A DNA stretch of 53,055 bases from JBNKFV01 sp050289485 (lineage in GTDB: Bacteria; Pseudomonadota; Gammaproteobacteria; Pseudomonadales; Cellvibrionaceae): positions 1 through 53,055 of the forward strand of contig JBNKFV010000014.1 in assembly GCA_050289485.1 (NCBI GenBank), written 5' to 3'. How positions within the stretch are numbered: position 1 is the stretch's first letter; each line of letters begins with the position of its first letter. Of the stretch, positions 1 to 9,461 are shown in pieces. The position numbers and the translations under genes are program-made. The notes beneath the pieces were generated by a model. That model was not told the DNA's origin. It saw only the letters and a program-made list of their open reading frames with translations, and did no database searches.

Positions 1-20
1 AAAAACGCTCCCGGCGTTTT
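1..20. terminator. Hairpin with flanking A and T runs, probable terminator
   Basis: Arms AAAACGC and GCGTTTT enclose a short loop, with an A-run before and a T-run after. This is the form of a bidirectional rho-independent terminator. It probably ends a gene lying left of the window. Confidence 0.5.
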
Positions 21-22
21 GG

Positions 23-139
23 TGGTTATTCCAAATAAGCGAAAAATAACGCCGCAGAACGGCAAAATGGTTCCAGCCCTTCGGGTTGCGGCTAAAAAGC
101 CGCCACTCTGCGTTGCTCGTCGTTCATTTGGAATAACCA
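23..139. repeat. 117-bp folded element with 14-bp terminal inverted repeats
   Basis: The ends TGGTTATTCCAAAT (23-36) and ATTTGGAATAACCA (126-139) are perfect reverse complements. The interior holds more hairpins, including GCCG/CGGC near 51-63, CCCTTCGGG, and the palindrome GCGGCT-AAAA-AGCCGC at 88-103. The last recurs inverted just outside the element, as GCGGCT-TTTT-AGCCGC at 165-180. It codes for no believable protein. It resembles a REP/BIME- or MITE-like intergenic repeat, but its copy number cannot be judged from one window. Confidence 0.55.
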
Positions 140-294
140 AACCACTCTCCTCGCGCCTAAATTGGCGGCTTTTTAGCCGCAACAGGCTCATCCAAATTAG
201 TGTCAACAGGCCCTGGTTGCCGCGTTAACGGCCCTTTTTATTCAGGTATCTGTTATTCAGGTGTCTGTCGTTCAATGATGGCAGCAAACTGCTA

Positions 295-2979
295 TCAATT
301 AACCGGTACATCGAACGGGTTGTTGTAGTACTGCCCGCCAATGTCCAGCCATTCTGCGATGAGTTTTAACTCTGCATCCGACAAGTAGCCAGCATGGCTG
401 CCACCTGCATCAAAAACATCAAAAAATCGGCTGACCCGTGCACCAGCGGTACTGGCCGGTGCGCTAATGGGCACGGTCACCAGTATGGGGATTGGATCGC
501 CATTGGTATCGAGCACTAGGTTACCATCAGCATCGGTTTGAAACGAGCCGCTTTCTACCAGCCGATCGATCAGGGCGCCATCGACAATTTCCTGTTCGTT
601 ATCGCCTGCCAGTAGTTCACGGTATGACGTCAAGTGATCGGGTTCGTCGGTTGAGGGTGTGCTGGTAAGGTCGAGTTGCCCTGCAGGCACCATGAGGGCG
701 TTGGCCGCGTCGCGGGTGTTGTGGCAGCTGGTACAGGTGCGGTCTTCCAGTACATTGCCCATGCCGTCGGTAATCTCGCGGGTCAGCTCCCACAGGGGTT
801 GTATGTGGGTAGGGTAATTAATGATCACGCGGCACTGGCTGCTCCAACTGCTTAAACAGGCATTGGTAGCCGGTATGGGTGTTTGCAAATCACTGTAGTT
901 GATGGCGTAAGGCGCATCTTTGGCGCGCACCAGTGGGTCAGTCCAGTCATCGTTATAGATCATATCAACAGTCGGCGTGCGAGGCGCAACTAGGCTTGCC
1001 CACGTTTCAGCCATGGTCTCGCCAATACTGGCGCTGAGTATTGGGTCAGTATTGGGGAAGGCTGCATTGTTCAGCGCGCCAGGGTTAGCGCTACTGGGGG
1101 CCGCGCCGGGGCGGCCGTGGCTGATCAGGCTGTTGCGACTGTGGCAGCCGCTGCATTCGCGGGTTTCGCCAGGGCGCAATTGCAGCCAGTTTTGATGGCG
1201 CGCACTGATTCGGCGCCCCTGGCTGTCGACAACGGAGAAGGTAAGGGCCACATCGGCGGGTACGACCAGCTTGACGGAACCGTCGGGTTCGATGGGTGCG
1301 TAGCCGAGAATTTCACGCATGCCTTGAGCACGGCTCACGCCAAAAGCACTATTGTCGAAGTCGAGTGTGTCGTCATCGGGAATGCTCACGGCTTTTTCCA
1401 GGCGCAGAAATTGGGCGGGGCGGTCAGCATTGGTGGTTTGTGCTGGGTCGGCCAGGGCCGCGAGGTTGCCGGTGACGTCGACACCGTCTACGTCGTACAC
1501 GCTGCGAATATGCAAAGTGGCTTCGTTGTTATCGACCCGTGTCTGGTCGAGATCAACACCGCCTACACGGTCTGCCAGAAAGGTGTCGTTTGGGCGCGAC
1601 GACAGCGAAATTACCTCGCTGTACATTAAGCCTTCTTCGCCGCTAAACAGGGGTTGCTGGGTTTGGGCGTCGAGATCGTAAATCCATAAGCCATACAGTG
1701 GTGGCGCTTCGGTAATATTGGCAATGGCAAGGTTGCTGTCGGTGCAAGGGATAATGTTGCCGGTGGTTGGGTGTGTTAAGCGGCAGTCGGTCCAGCTGAC
1801 CAGCAGACGGTTGGTACCGTCGAACAAGGGGGAGGCGCTGCTGAAATAACCATGGCGGGAAATAGTATCGTCGGTTGCGACCGCTGCCAGACTCAAGGCG
1901 ACCTGCCCCGGCTCTGTCGACACGGCGCCGCCGTTGCCGTCGTCGGGCAGGTTGTCGATCGCACGGTCGATTTCGGTAAAGTTGTCTTTGTCGATCGCAA
2001 TAATATCACCGCCCAGTTGGTCAGTTTGCTGGGGGCGCAATATGGCAAGCAGGCGGCCATCGGGCAGTTGTTGGGGCTGATGAAAAATAGCGGCAGAGTC
2101 ATTGGTACCGGTATTCTGGCTGTGATAGCCGTATAGAAATGACATTTCCTGCCCATCAGGGCGAACGCTGTAGAGGCTTAGCCGGTTGTTGGCGAGGTTG
2201 TCCCAGCGGTTAAACACAATGTGGCCGTCGCTCATCACTGCCGGTTGCAGGTCGTGGCTTTGGTTATAGGTAAGCTGTTGAATATTCGTGCCGTCGGCTT
2301 CCATTACGTGCAGTACAAAGGCCGGGTCGTCAAAGTCTTCTGTGAGGCCAGAGTATTGTGGCTTGTTGTCATCCAGCAGCAACGCACGCGTACGGCGCTG
2401 GCGGTCGGAGGTAAACACAATGCGGCCATCGGGCAGGTATGAGGGTGAAATATCGTCACCGGTTTCGGCTGTATTGTCAGAGGCCATCACTCGGCGCAGG
2501 GTGGTGGTTGGAATGTCATATTCCCAGATATTCCAGCGCGGTTGTTCATCGTCGTCGGCATTGGGGATTTCCGGGGCGCGCATCGCAAACAGCAGCTTTT
2601 CGCCATCGCTGGATACCGACAGGTCTTTCACGTCGTATTGGGCGGGTAAATCGTCGTCGGGATCGGCGTCGTCGAACACGCCATCGGTGATGATGGTTTC
2701 GGCGGCATCGCCTGCCGCGCGTTCGCGGATAATCAGTTCTGCTCCGCCGCTAAATGTTGCTGGATCAAGCGGGTCGTCGGCAATACGATCGCCGTTGTCG
2801 TCTACTGGCAGTGGTCGGCGAACATAGGCAATGGGAATATCAACCACAACAGCGTCAGGTGACTGGCTGCCGCCCCCTGTACCACTGCCGCCGCCACAGG
2901 CTGTTAACGACAGCACAACGGTTGCGCTGGCAGCGCTTAGCAGGTAGCGCGTTGTTGTAAAGAATGTTTGTGCTTTCAC
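295..2979 (-). CDS. HzsA-like lipoprotein with beta-propeller repeats and two CXXCH heme motifs
   Basis: The chosen start is the GTG at 2979. It has AGGGA about 8 bases upstream and places a lipoprotein signal (box LTAC, then a Gly/Ser-rich linker) near the N-terminus. A longer frame opens at 3108 but adds an unlikely leader. The product is about 894 residues. The first half carries TolB/PD40-type propeller signatures (for example SPSYLPDGRIVFTSDR and PAVMSDGHIVFNRWD). The later part resembles the middle domain of hydrazine synthase alpha, with a CSGCH motif near residue 609 and a CTSCH motif near 749, both expected to bind c-type heme. Function is unknown. Hydrazine synthesis is not implied, because this fold is widespread outside anammox bacteria. 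It is divergent from a cluster of other heme-motif exported proteins at 3392-8874, which suggests a shared envelope redox role. Confidence 0.75.
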   Translation of the reverse strand: MKAQTFFTTTRYLLSAASATVVLSLTACGGGSGTGGGSQSPDAVVVDIPIAYVRRPLPVDDNGDRIADDPLDPATFSGGAELIIRERAAGDAAETIITDGVFDDADPDDDLPAQYDVKDLSVSSDGEKLLFAMRAPEIPNADDDEQPRWNIWEYDIPTTTLRRVMASDNTAETGDDISPSYLPDGRIVFTSDRQRRTRALLLDDNKPQYSGLTEDFDDPAFVLHVMEADGTNIQQLTYNQSHDLQPAVMSDGHIVFNRWDNLANNRLSLYSVRPDGQEMSFLYGYHSQNTGTNDSAAIFHQPQQLPDGRLLAILRPQQTDQLGGDIIAIDKDNFTEIDRAIDNLPDDGNGGAVSTEPGQVALSLAAVATDDTISRHGYFSSASPLFDGTNRLLVSWTDCRLTHPTTGNIIPCTDSNLAIANITEAPPLYGLWIYDLDAQTQQPLFSGEEGLMYSEVISLSSRPNDTFLADRVGGVDLDQTRVDNNEATLHIRSVYDVDGVDVTGNLAALADPAQTTNADRPAQFLRLEKAVSIPDDDTLDFDNSAFGVSRAQGMREILGYAPIEPDGSVKLVVPADVALTFSVVDSQGRRISARHQNWLQLRPGETRECSGCHSRNSLISHGRPGAAPSSANPGALNNAAFPNTDPILSASIGETMAETWASLVAPRTPTVDMIYNDDWTDPLVRAKDAPYAINYSDLQTPIPATNACLSSWSSQCRVIINYPTHIQPLWELTREITDGMGNVLEDRTCTSCHNTRDAANALMVPAGQLDLTSTPSTDEPDHLTSYRELLAGDNEQEIVDGALIDRLVESGSFQTDADGNLVLDTNGDPIPILVTVPISAPASTAGARVSRFFDVFDAGGSHAGYLSDAELKLIAEWLDIGGQYYNNPFDVPVN

Positions 2980-3391
2980 CCGATATTCCCTGTGGTTTCT
3001 GGTAAGCCGTAAAATGCCTTCGCGGTTGTAGGCGATCTTTATAACGGCGTTGGAGTATGGCTGGATTCTACTCCTTTTAGTGTTCGCCAAATGTTTTCTA
3101 GCGCACATATTTCTTGATCTTTATTTTCCGTAATCTGTGCTTTTTGTGGTGTTTTGCGCCAATTTTACGGTGTTTTAGTGCTATTTATGGCGGAAAGTGC
3201 TTCATAACGGGATGTAGTGCAAAGTTTTTTGGTATGCGCTAAGGCATACTCCACCCATGTTTTAATGCTTGGGCAAACTGAGTATAAGGAAAGAAGCATT
3301 ACAGGCCTGTCGGCGCCACTCTTCCTTGCGGTTACTCTTAATAATGGTTGCGGTAGCGACCGGAGATAGCCCCATTCTCGCGGACTCAATT

Positions 3392-4660
3392 ATGAAAAGG
3401 ACAAACACCATAGAGCCACGCAATGCGTTGAGATCTCTCTCGTATCAATCTTATCCGGTGGGCGTTAAGCGCCGTCTAGGGGTATTGCTTGCGGCTGCCG
3501 TATTAGCGTCTGGTGCGACTGCCGGTTCGCGGGAGCAGGCCAAGCAAATGCACGATCGGCTCGCAGGCGTGCCTCCTACCGAGGCTGTATTGCTCGATAT
3601 GGCCGCCGATCTTGATGCCGGCGATGGTGTTGCTGCCGCTATGACGGCGATGGAAAATGATAACTTCTACAATGTTACCCTGAAAAACTGGATTACCCCT
3701 TGGACCAATCGCGATCAAGATGCCTTTCGTGATTTCAACGACTACACCGCCACCATTATAGGTGTCATTCGCGATGGCCTTGATTTTCGCCGGGTGTTGT
3801 ATGACGACCTGCTTTATGTCGGCGACAGCAGCCTGGGGTTAACTGCCTACAGTAATACCAACAATAACCACTATGTTCAGCTCGAACAGGGTGGTTACAG
3901 CCTCAAAGACAATCTGGTGCAAACCGCGCAGTCGGCGGTAACCGGGCTACCCAGCTCTGCTACTGCAGGGGTAATTACCACCCGCGCTGCGGCCAAGGCA
4001 TTTTTTATCGATGGTACCAACCGCGCGATGTTCCGTTACACACTGCTCAATCACCTGTGTAACGACCTTGAACAAGTAAAAGACATCACGCGCCCACCGG
4101 ACCGCATTCGTCAGGATGTGTCGCGCAGCCCCGGCGGTGACAGCCGGGTCTTTATGAATACCTGCCTGGGTTGCCATGCCGGTATGGATCCGCTGGCACA
4201 AGCATTCGCCTATTACGATTATACCTACGACGAAAATACCGATCCCGACGCCGAAAATGGCCAGTTGTCGTACAACGACAGTGGTGCCGTTGATGCTGAA
4301 ACCGGTACTCGGGTGCAGGCCAAATACCATATCAACAGCACCGTTTTTCCTTACGGCTACGTTACACCCGACGATCAATGGGACAACTATTGGCGCGAGG
4401 GGGTGAATGCTGCGCTGGGTTGGGACAGCTCGCTGAGTGGCAGTGGCTCGGGTGCTAAAAGTATGGGGCAGGAGTTGGCCTATAGTCAGGCCTTCGCTCA
4501 GTGTCAGGTGAAAAAGGTGTTTAAAACAATCTGTTTGCGCGAGCCTGGCGATAGTGCCGACCGCGCTGAAGTGACTTCATTGGTAAGTAGTTTTGCCAGT
4601 AGCGGCTACAACCTCAAGCAGGTATTTGCCGAAACCGCTGATTACTGCAAGGGGAATTAA
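3392..4660 (+). CDS. Exported protein with one CXXCH heme motif, unknown function
   Basis: The frame is open from 3269. The ATG at 3392 is preferred because it gives a 422-residue protein with a basic N-terminus and a hydrophobic segment ending ASGATAGS, a signal peptide although it lies late (residues 27-45). The ribosome-binding site there is weak. One CLGCHAGMDP motif lies at about residue 258, in a context like the conserved heme segment of DUF1585/DUF1588-type planctomycete proteins, though that link is only an impression. The gene ends 3 bases before the next start, so it is surely cotranscribed with the LamG lipoprotein and the DUF1501-like gene. Likely periplasmic and redox-related, partner unknown. 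Confidence 0.7.
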   Translation: MKRTNTIEPRNALRSLSYQSYPVGVKRRLGVLLAAAVLASGATAGSREQAKQMHDRLAGVPPTEAVLLDMAADLDAGDGVAAAMTAMENDNFYNVTLKNWITPWTNRDQDAFRDFNDYTATIIGVIRDGLDFRRVLYDDLLYVGDSSLGLTAYSNTNNNHYVQLEQGGYSLKDNLVQTAQSAVTGLPSSATAGVITTRAAAKAFFIDGTNRAMFRYTLLNHLCNDLEQVKDITRPPDRIRQDVSRSPGGDSRVFMNTCLGCHAGMDPLAQAFAYYDYTYDENTDPDAENGQLSYNDSGAVDAETGTRVQAKYHINSTVFPYGYVTPDDQWDNYWREGVNAALGWDSSLSGSGSGAKSMGQELAYSQAFAQCQVKKVFKTICLREPGDSADRAEVTSLVSSFASSGYNLKQVFAETADYCKGN

Positions 4661-4663
4661 GCC

Positions 4664-7186
4664 ATGACCGCCTTATTTTCCAAGCAGTTTTCCTTTACTG
4701 GTCCACTAGCCGCGCTGTTTCTTAGTGCGCTGCTTACCGGTTGTGGTGGTGGCACAGGCCAGGCTACCGTCGAGAACGAGGATACCTCTGGCAACGGTGG
4801 CGGCAATACGGGTGTCGTATATGCCGGGCCGTCGCCGCAAACCGACGATGTACAAAATTTCAAACTGAACCTGTGGGATAACCTCGCCAGTGAATCCCGC
4901 TGTGGCGCCTGCCATGGTAGTGGCGGGCAAGAGCCGCAATTTGTGCGCGATGACGATATCAATCAAGCCTACAGTGCGGCTGGTACCATTGTTGACCTCT
5001 CCAGTCCGTCTGAATCGCGCATGGTGGCCAAGGTGGCTGGCGGGCACAATTGTTGGGAATCTGAGCCCAGTGTCTGTGGTGAAATCATTACCAATTACAT
5101 TGAAGGGTGGGCCAGTGCTTCCGGCAGTGAAAGCAATGTGATTGTACTTACGGCTCCGCCGGTAAAAGATGTGGGCGACAGCAAGAGCTTTCCCTCTGAC
5201 AGCGGCGACTTCGCCAGCACTGTCTACCCTATCCTGAGCTCCTTTTGCGCAGGTTGCCACTCGGAAGATGCCACCAATAAACAGCAGCCCTATTTTGCCA
5301 GCAGCGATATTGATGTGGCCTATGATGCGGTAAAAAGCAAAATAGATCTCGACGATCCGGCTGATTCCCGCCTGGTAGTGCGGCTGCGCAGCGAATTCCA
5401 CAACTGTTGGTCCGATGATTGCGCTAACGATTCCAACACCATGGAGTCTGCCATTGCCGCGTTCAGCGCGGGCATTCCCCTGACACAGGTAGATCCCGCG
5501 CTGGTCACCAGCAAAGCCTTGGGCTTGCCTGATGGTATTGTTGCCAGCAGCGGTGGCCGGGTAGAAACCAACGTGATTGCGCTGTATGAATTCAAAGTGG
5601 GTAGTGGCTTAACAGCGTTTGATACCAGCGGTGTTGATCCGTCGTTGAACTTGACTCTGCAAGGTGATGTTGAGTGGGTAGGTTCCTGGGGTATTCGTAT
5701 TAATGATGGCAAGGCACAGGGGTTATCCGGTGTCAGCAGTAAACTGTACGACCTGATTACGGCTACCGGCGAGTACTCCATTGAGGCCTGGGTGGTGCCC
5801 GATAATGTGACCCAGGAGGGCCCGGCCAGAATTGTCAGCTACTCGGGTGGCGATACTATCCGTAACTTCACGCTGGGCCAGACACTCTACAACTACGATT
5901 TTCTCAACCGTTCCAGTGTGACCGACGAAAATGGCATGCCTGGGTTATCAACGCCCGATGCCGACGAAGTGCTACAGGCTACCCTGCAGCATGTGGTGGC
6001 GACTTATGATCCCATTAATGGGCGCCGTATTTATGTGAATGGCGAGTTGGTCACCGTCGACGACAGTGTGGGCGGCGGCAGTCTCAATGATTGGGACAAC
6101 AGCTTTGTATTGGTGTTGGGCAATGAAGCTTCAAACAATCAGCTGTGGAAAGGTACCCTGCGCTTGGTGGCCATTCATAACCGTGCCCTGTCACAGGAAG
6201 ATATTCAGGAAAACTACGATGCAGGCGTTGGGGAAAAATTCTTCCTGCTATTTAACGTAACGGATTTGACTGGCGTGACAGACAGCTACATCGTGTTTGA
6301 GGTGCAACAGTTTGATAACTACAGCTACTTGTTTAACAAGCCGTTTTTTATCAGTCTCGACAGTAGCGCCAGCCCTGCCAATATCCCGCTGCAGGGCATG
6401 CGTATCGGCATTAATGGGCAAGAAGCAACGGTTGGGCAGGCCTACGCCAATATTGATACAACGCTGGGTGGAAGTGCCTATGTGCCAGGTACCGGCCAAG
6501 CTATTTCTGATCTGGGTACCCTTATCGCACTGGATAAAGGCGCCGAAAGCGATGAGTTTTTCCTTACCTTTGATGCGCTGGGCAGTAACACCTACGCCCG
6601 TACCCCACCAGCAACGCCTACTCCAGCTGCACCCGCCGATTTGGGCGAGCAGGCCTTGATCGGCTTGCGCAAGTTTGAAGAAATTAACGTAACCCTGTCG
6701 GCAGTGACCGAGGTGCCACGTACCAACAGTGCAGTAATGGCGACCTACACGACTGTGCGACAGCAACTGCCCAGTGTTGAATCGATCGATGGGTTTTTGT
6801 CGGCCCACCAAATGGGTATTACCCAACTGGCGGTGGAGTACTGTAATGAACTGGTCGACGATACTGCCCTGCGGGCCAGCTACTTTCCGGGGTTTGATTT
6901 CGGCGACACCAATATGAATACGGCGTTTGATAGCACGGGTCGCAGCCAGATTATCAACCCGTTGGTCGAGCATTTGTTGGCGCACGACTTACCCGTGGGC
7001 ACGGGCTATTCCTCCTCTGCCCCATTGAGTACTCAGCCGTTGTCGGGTGAGATCGACCTGGAGCTAAACAGCTTGATTGATACCATGGCCGCTTGTGGCA
7101 GTGGTTGCAGTGCCAGCCGTGTGACTACCACAGCCAAGGCGGTATGTGCCGCGGCAGTGGGCAGTGCTGTCATGTTGCTGCAATAG
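4664..7186 (+). CDS. LamG-domain lipoprotein with two CXXCH heme motifs
   Basis: This 840-residue protein begins with a signal peptide and lipobox LTGC followed by GGG, so it should be anchored in the outer or inner membrane. CGACH (residues 80-84) and CAGCH (195-199) lie in two similar segments, each followed by a Cys-Trp/Cys pair (CWESEPSVC and CWSDDC), which indicates an internally duplicated cytochrome-like unit. Residues about 330-515 form a LamG/concanavalin-like domain (YSIEAWVVPDN, HVVATYDPINGRRIYVNGE). The C-terminal third is unrecognised. It sits between the one-heme gene (3-base gap) and the DUF1501-like gene. A surface role joining a glycan- or protein-binding lectin fold to electron transfer is inference. 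Confidence 0.75.
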   Translation: MTALFSKQFSFTGPLAALFLSALLTGCGGGTGQATVENEDTSGNGGGNTGVVYAGPSPQTDDVQNFKLNLWDNLASESRCGACHGSGGQEPQFVRDDDINQAYSAAGTIVDLSSPSESRMVAKVAGGHNCWESEPSVCGEIITNYIEGWASASGSESNVIVLTAPPVKDVGDSKSFPSDSGDFASTVYPILSSFCAGCHSEDATNKQQPYFASSDIDVAYDAVKSKIDLDDPADSRLVVRLRSEFHNCWSDDCANDSNTMESAIAAFSAGIPLTQVDPALVTSKALGLPDGIVASSGGRVETNVIALYEFKVGSGLTAFDTSGVDPSLNLTLQGDVEWVGSWGIRINDGKAQGLSGVSSKLYDLITATGEYSIEAWVVPDNVTQEGPARIVSYSGGDTIRNFTLGQTLYNYDFLNRSSVTDENGMPGLSTPDADEVLQATLQHVVATYDPINGRRIYVNGELVTVDDSVGGGSLNDWDNSFVLVLGNEASNNQLWKGTLRLVAIHNRALSQEDIQENYDAGVGEKFFLLFNVTDLTGVTDSYIVFEVQQFDNYSYLFNKPFFISLDSSASPANIPLQGMRIGINGQEATVGQAYANIDTTLGGSAYVPGTGQAISDLGTLIALDKGAESDEFFLTFDALGSNTYARTPPATPTPAAPADLGEQALIGLRKFEEINVTLSAVTEVPRTNSAVMATYTTVRQQLPSVESIDGFLSAHQMGITQLAVEYCNELVDDTALRASYFPGFDFGDTNMNTAFDSTGRSQIINPLVEHLLAHDLPVGTGYSSSAPLSTQPLSGEIDLELNSLIDTMAACGSGCSASRVTTTAKAVCAAAVGSAVMLLQ

Positions 7187-7251
7187 GGTAATTGTGATGA
7201 TCAAAACCAATACATTGATTCGCCAGCGGGCGAACAACGAGGCAAATCACC

Positions 7252-8874
7252 ATGGCTAAGCGCGGACGCTATGCAATTGGAGCGCAACACAAACGTTACC
7301 GACTCAACGAGCCGCTGTTTCATGCTGACCACCGTAAGCCGGTGACTCGCCGTGAGATGATCGCGCAGGGTTTTCGCGCAGGCATGGGCACCGTACTGGG
7401 TGGGTCGATTTTCAGCCTGTTTTCCGACCCGGCTAAAGCCGCCTTGTCGAGCGACGTACAAACTGCCCTCGACAGTATTTGCGGGGGTGTTTCTGTCGCT
7501 AATAAAATTCCCTTTATCTGCTTTGATCTGGCCGGTGGTGCCAACATCGCTGGCTCCAATGTGCTGGTCGGTCAGCAAGGTGGCCAGTTTGATTTTCTCA
7601 GTACGGCGGGCTACAACAAACAGGGTTTGCCGGGCGATATGAGCCCCGCTGTGGTTAACACCACCACCGGTACCAACGATTTTATCAATCTTGAGCTGGG
7701 CCTTGCTTTTCACTCCGACAGCGCCATGCTACGGGGCATTCTTGAGCGTACGGGTGTTGGTGCACGCAGTAATACTAATGGTGCGGTGATTCCGGCGCGT
7801 TCCGAAAACGATACCGGTAATAATCCTCATAACCCCATGTATGGTATCAATCGGGCAGGCAGCAATGGTGAGCTGCTGGCGCTGGTGGGCTCTCGTAGCA
7901 GCGATTCCGGCGGTAACTCCATGGCACCAGCCAGCATGATCAACCCAGAAGTTCGCCCCACCAAGGTAGATCGCAGCAGTGATGTAACGGGCCTGGTGGA
8001 TACCGGCGGGCTGGTTGGATTGCTCAGCCAGGACGATACCGTGGCGGTGATGGAGTCTATTTATCGCATCAGTAACGCCAAGTTGGGTGCCGTCGATACC
8101 GGCTTAAGCAATGATGAGGTGGTGAAAGACCTGGTGCGTTGCGGTTACATTAAAAGTGCCGATTTGGCCGACCGGTTTGGTAACCCTGCTGATTTGAATC
8201 CCGCCCTGGATCCCGATTTGGTGGGTGCCAGTGGCATCTTTACGCAAACCGAATTTGATAGTGACCGAGAATTTGAAAAAACCGCCTCGGTTGCCAAGCT
8301 GGTTATCAATGGCTATGCGGGTGCCGGTACCATCACCATGGGTGGTTACGATTACCACACCGGTGACCGTTCTACGGGCGAGCAGCGAGATTTACGGGCT
8401 GGCCGCTGTATTGGTGCCTGCCTGGAATATGCGGCTCGGCGTAACAAGCCCGTCATGATTTACGTGGTGAGTGATGGCTCTGTATTTAGCAATGGTATGG
8501 TTGACGATTCGGTGAATGGTCGTGGTAAAGGCGTGTGGACGGGTGACAATCAGCAAACGGCGGCGTCTTTCTTTCTCGTCTACAATCCGTCAAGGGCCCC
8601 TGTATTAATGGGTGGCTCGTTAGACGAGCAACTGCGACATCAGCAAATCGGCTATATGCGTGCCAGTGGTGATGTTGAGACGGCCTCAAGTCCTGCGGCT
8701 AACAACGTTAACCTGCTGGTGGAAACCGTAGTGCTGAACTACATGGCACTGCATAATCAAAATGGCAACTTTGGCAGCCTGTTTCCCAGCCATGGTTTGG
8801 GTAACAGCACCAGCCAGGATGCGCTTACCGCGTTTGAACCCATCTTCGACGGCAGTATTGGTTCACCGCTGTAG
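7252..8874 (+). CDS. DUF1501-like exported protein
   Basis: 540 residues. The start at 7252 has GAGG about 10 bases upstream. A short frame from 7198 stops at once in another phase and was not used. An arginine pair in the segment TRREMIAQGFRAG (about residue 44) precedes a hydrophobic stretch and AKAAL, resembling a twin-arginine signal, as is usual for DUF1501 proteins. Several glycine-rich motifs (TITMGGYDYHTGDRS, VMIYVVSDGSVFSNG) match the alkaline-phosphatase-like fold of that family as I remember it. It is the last gene of the three-gene operon. In planctomycetes DUF1501 genes pair with cytochrome-containing DUF1549/1553 genes, and here too the partners carry CXXCH motifs. The substrate is unknown. 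Confidence 0.7.
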   Translation: MAKRGRYAIGAQHKRYRLNEPLFHADHRKPVTRREMIAQGFRAGMGTVLGGSIFSLFSDPAKAALSSDVQTALDSICGGVSVANKIPFICFDLAGGANIAGSNVLVGQQGGQFDFLSTAGYNKQGLPGDMSPAVVNTTTGTNDFINLELGLAFHSDSAMLRGILERTGVGARSNTNGAVIPARSENDTGNNPHNPMYGINRAGSNGELLALVGSRSSDSGGNSMAPASMINPEVRPTKVDRSSDVTGLVDTGGLVGLLSQDDTVAVMESIYRISNAKLGAVDTGLSNDEVVKDLVRCGYIKSADLADRFGNPADLNPALDPDLVGASGIFTQTEFDSDREFEKTASVAKLVINGYAGAGTITMGGYDYHTGDRSTGEQRDLRAGRCIGACLEYAARRNKPVMIYVVSDGSVFSNGMVDDSVNGRGKGVWTGDNQQTAASFFLVYNPSRAPVLMGGSLDEQLRHQQIGYMRASGDVETASSPAANNVNLLVETVVLNYMALHNQNGNFGSLFPSHGLGNSTSQDALTAFEPIFDGSIGSPL

Positions 8875-8876
8875 TT

Positions 8877-9461
8877 CTAAAAACGGAGCCGTAAAAACTC
8901 CTCGCCGATTTGAGCCCGCAGTTCCGGCAGCAAATCGGCAATCATCGCATTGGTAAACTGGCGATAGTCCAAATAGGGGGTGCGGTAAACCGCACCCTCC
9001 TCTTCATATGATCCCTGTAATTTACAGTTACCCGCAACCCGTTGGGGCTTACGCCACGTTTGCTCAAATGACTCCGCAAACGCCTGCCCACCAATGATGT
9101 GCAACGTTGTCGTGGCATTTTGCAGTGGGCTTACCAACCTATTTTGGAAAACCAGGCCAGTATGGCTGCCCGCGGTCAACAGGTGTGTATCCCGTACGGC
9201 TTGCCAGGTTTCGTTGGGGTAAAACAGATGCTGGGCCAGCTTGGCAAATATCGAGAAAATCTTACGCCAGTGGTTACCGGTTTCCCGAATAATCTGGTCG
9301 CATTCTCCTGGCATTGCCGGCTGGTAGCCCTGCAGTTGCTGATATCTCGTCAATGGCGGCCGGTGCGGTGTATAAAGGAGTAGCGATGCCTTAGCGCAGC
9401 CGAGACCAGCTATTACGGAAGGGGGGATTGTTGTCATACTTCTATCGTTAGTGTGTGACAT
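8877..9461 (-). CDS. Conserved-looking protein of unknown function
   Basis: 194 residues from the ATG at 9461, or 186 from the ATG at 9437. Neither has a strong ribosome-binding site, so the start is uncertain. There is no signal peptide, membrane segment or known motif. The middle (HWRKIFSIFAKLAQHL, TGLVFQNRLVSP, LHIIGGQAFAESF) reads like a compact soluble domain, and I have a weak memory of similar gammaproteobacterial proteins classed as a DUF. The gene is convergent with the DUF1501-like gene, with only 2 bases between the stop codons and no visible terminator there. Confidence 0.6.
   Translation of the reverse strand: MSHTNDRSMTTIPPSVIAGLGCAKASLLLYTPHRPPLTRYQQLQGYQPAMPGECDQIIRETGNHWRKIFSIFAKLAQHLFYPNETWQAVRDTHLLTAGSHTGLVFQNRLVSPLQNATTTLHIIGGQAFAESFEQTWRKPQRVAGNCKLQGSYEEEGAVYRTPYLDYRQFTNAMIADLLPELRAQIGEEFLRLRF

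Noticed and set aside
19..228. 69-residue frame across the left repeat.
   Set aside because: It lies wholly in hairpin repeats and has no ribosome-binding site or family resemblance.
295..2979. HzsA-like domain read as hydrazine synthase (anammox).
   Set aside because: No HzsB/HzsC partners and no anammox genes are present. The fold and CXXCH motifs occur in many non-anammox proteins.
7198..7260. Short frame MIKTNTLIRQRANNEANHHG before the DUF1501-like gene.
   Set aside because: 20 codons without signal or similarity. Probably leader sequence of the real gene at 7252.
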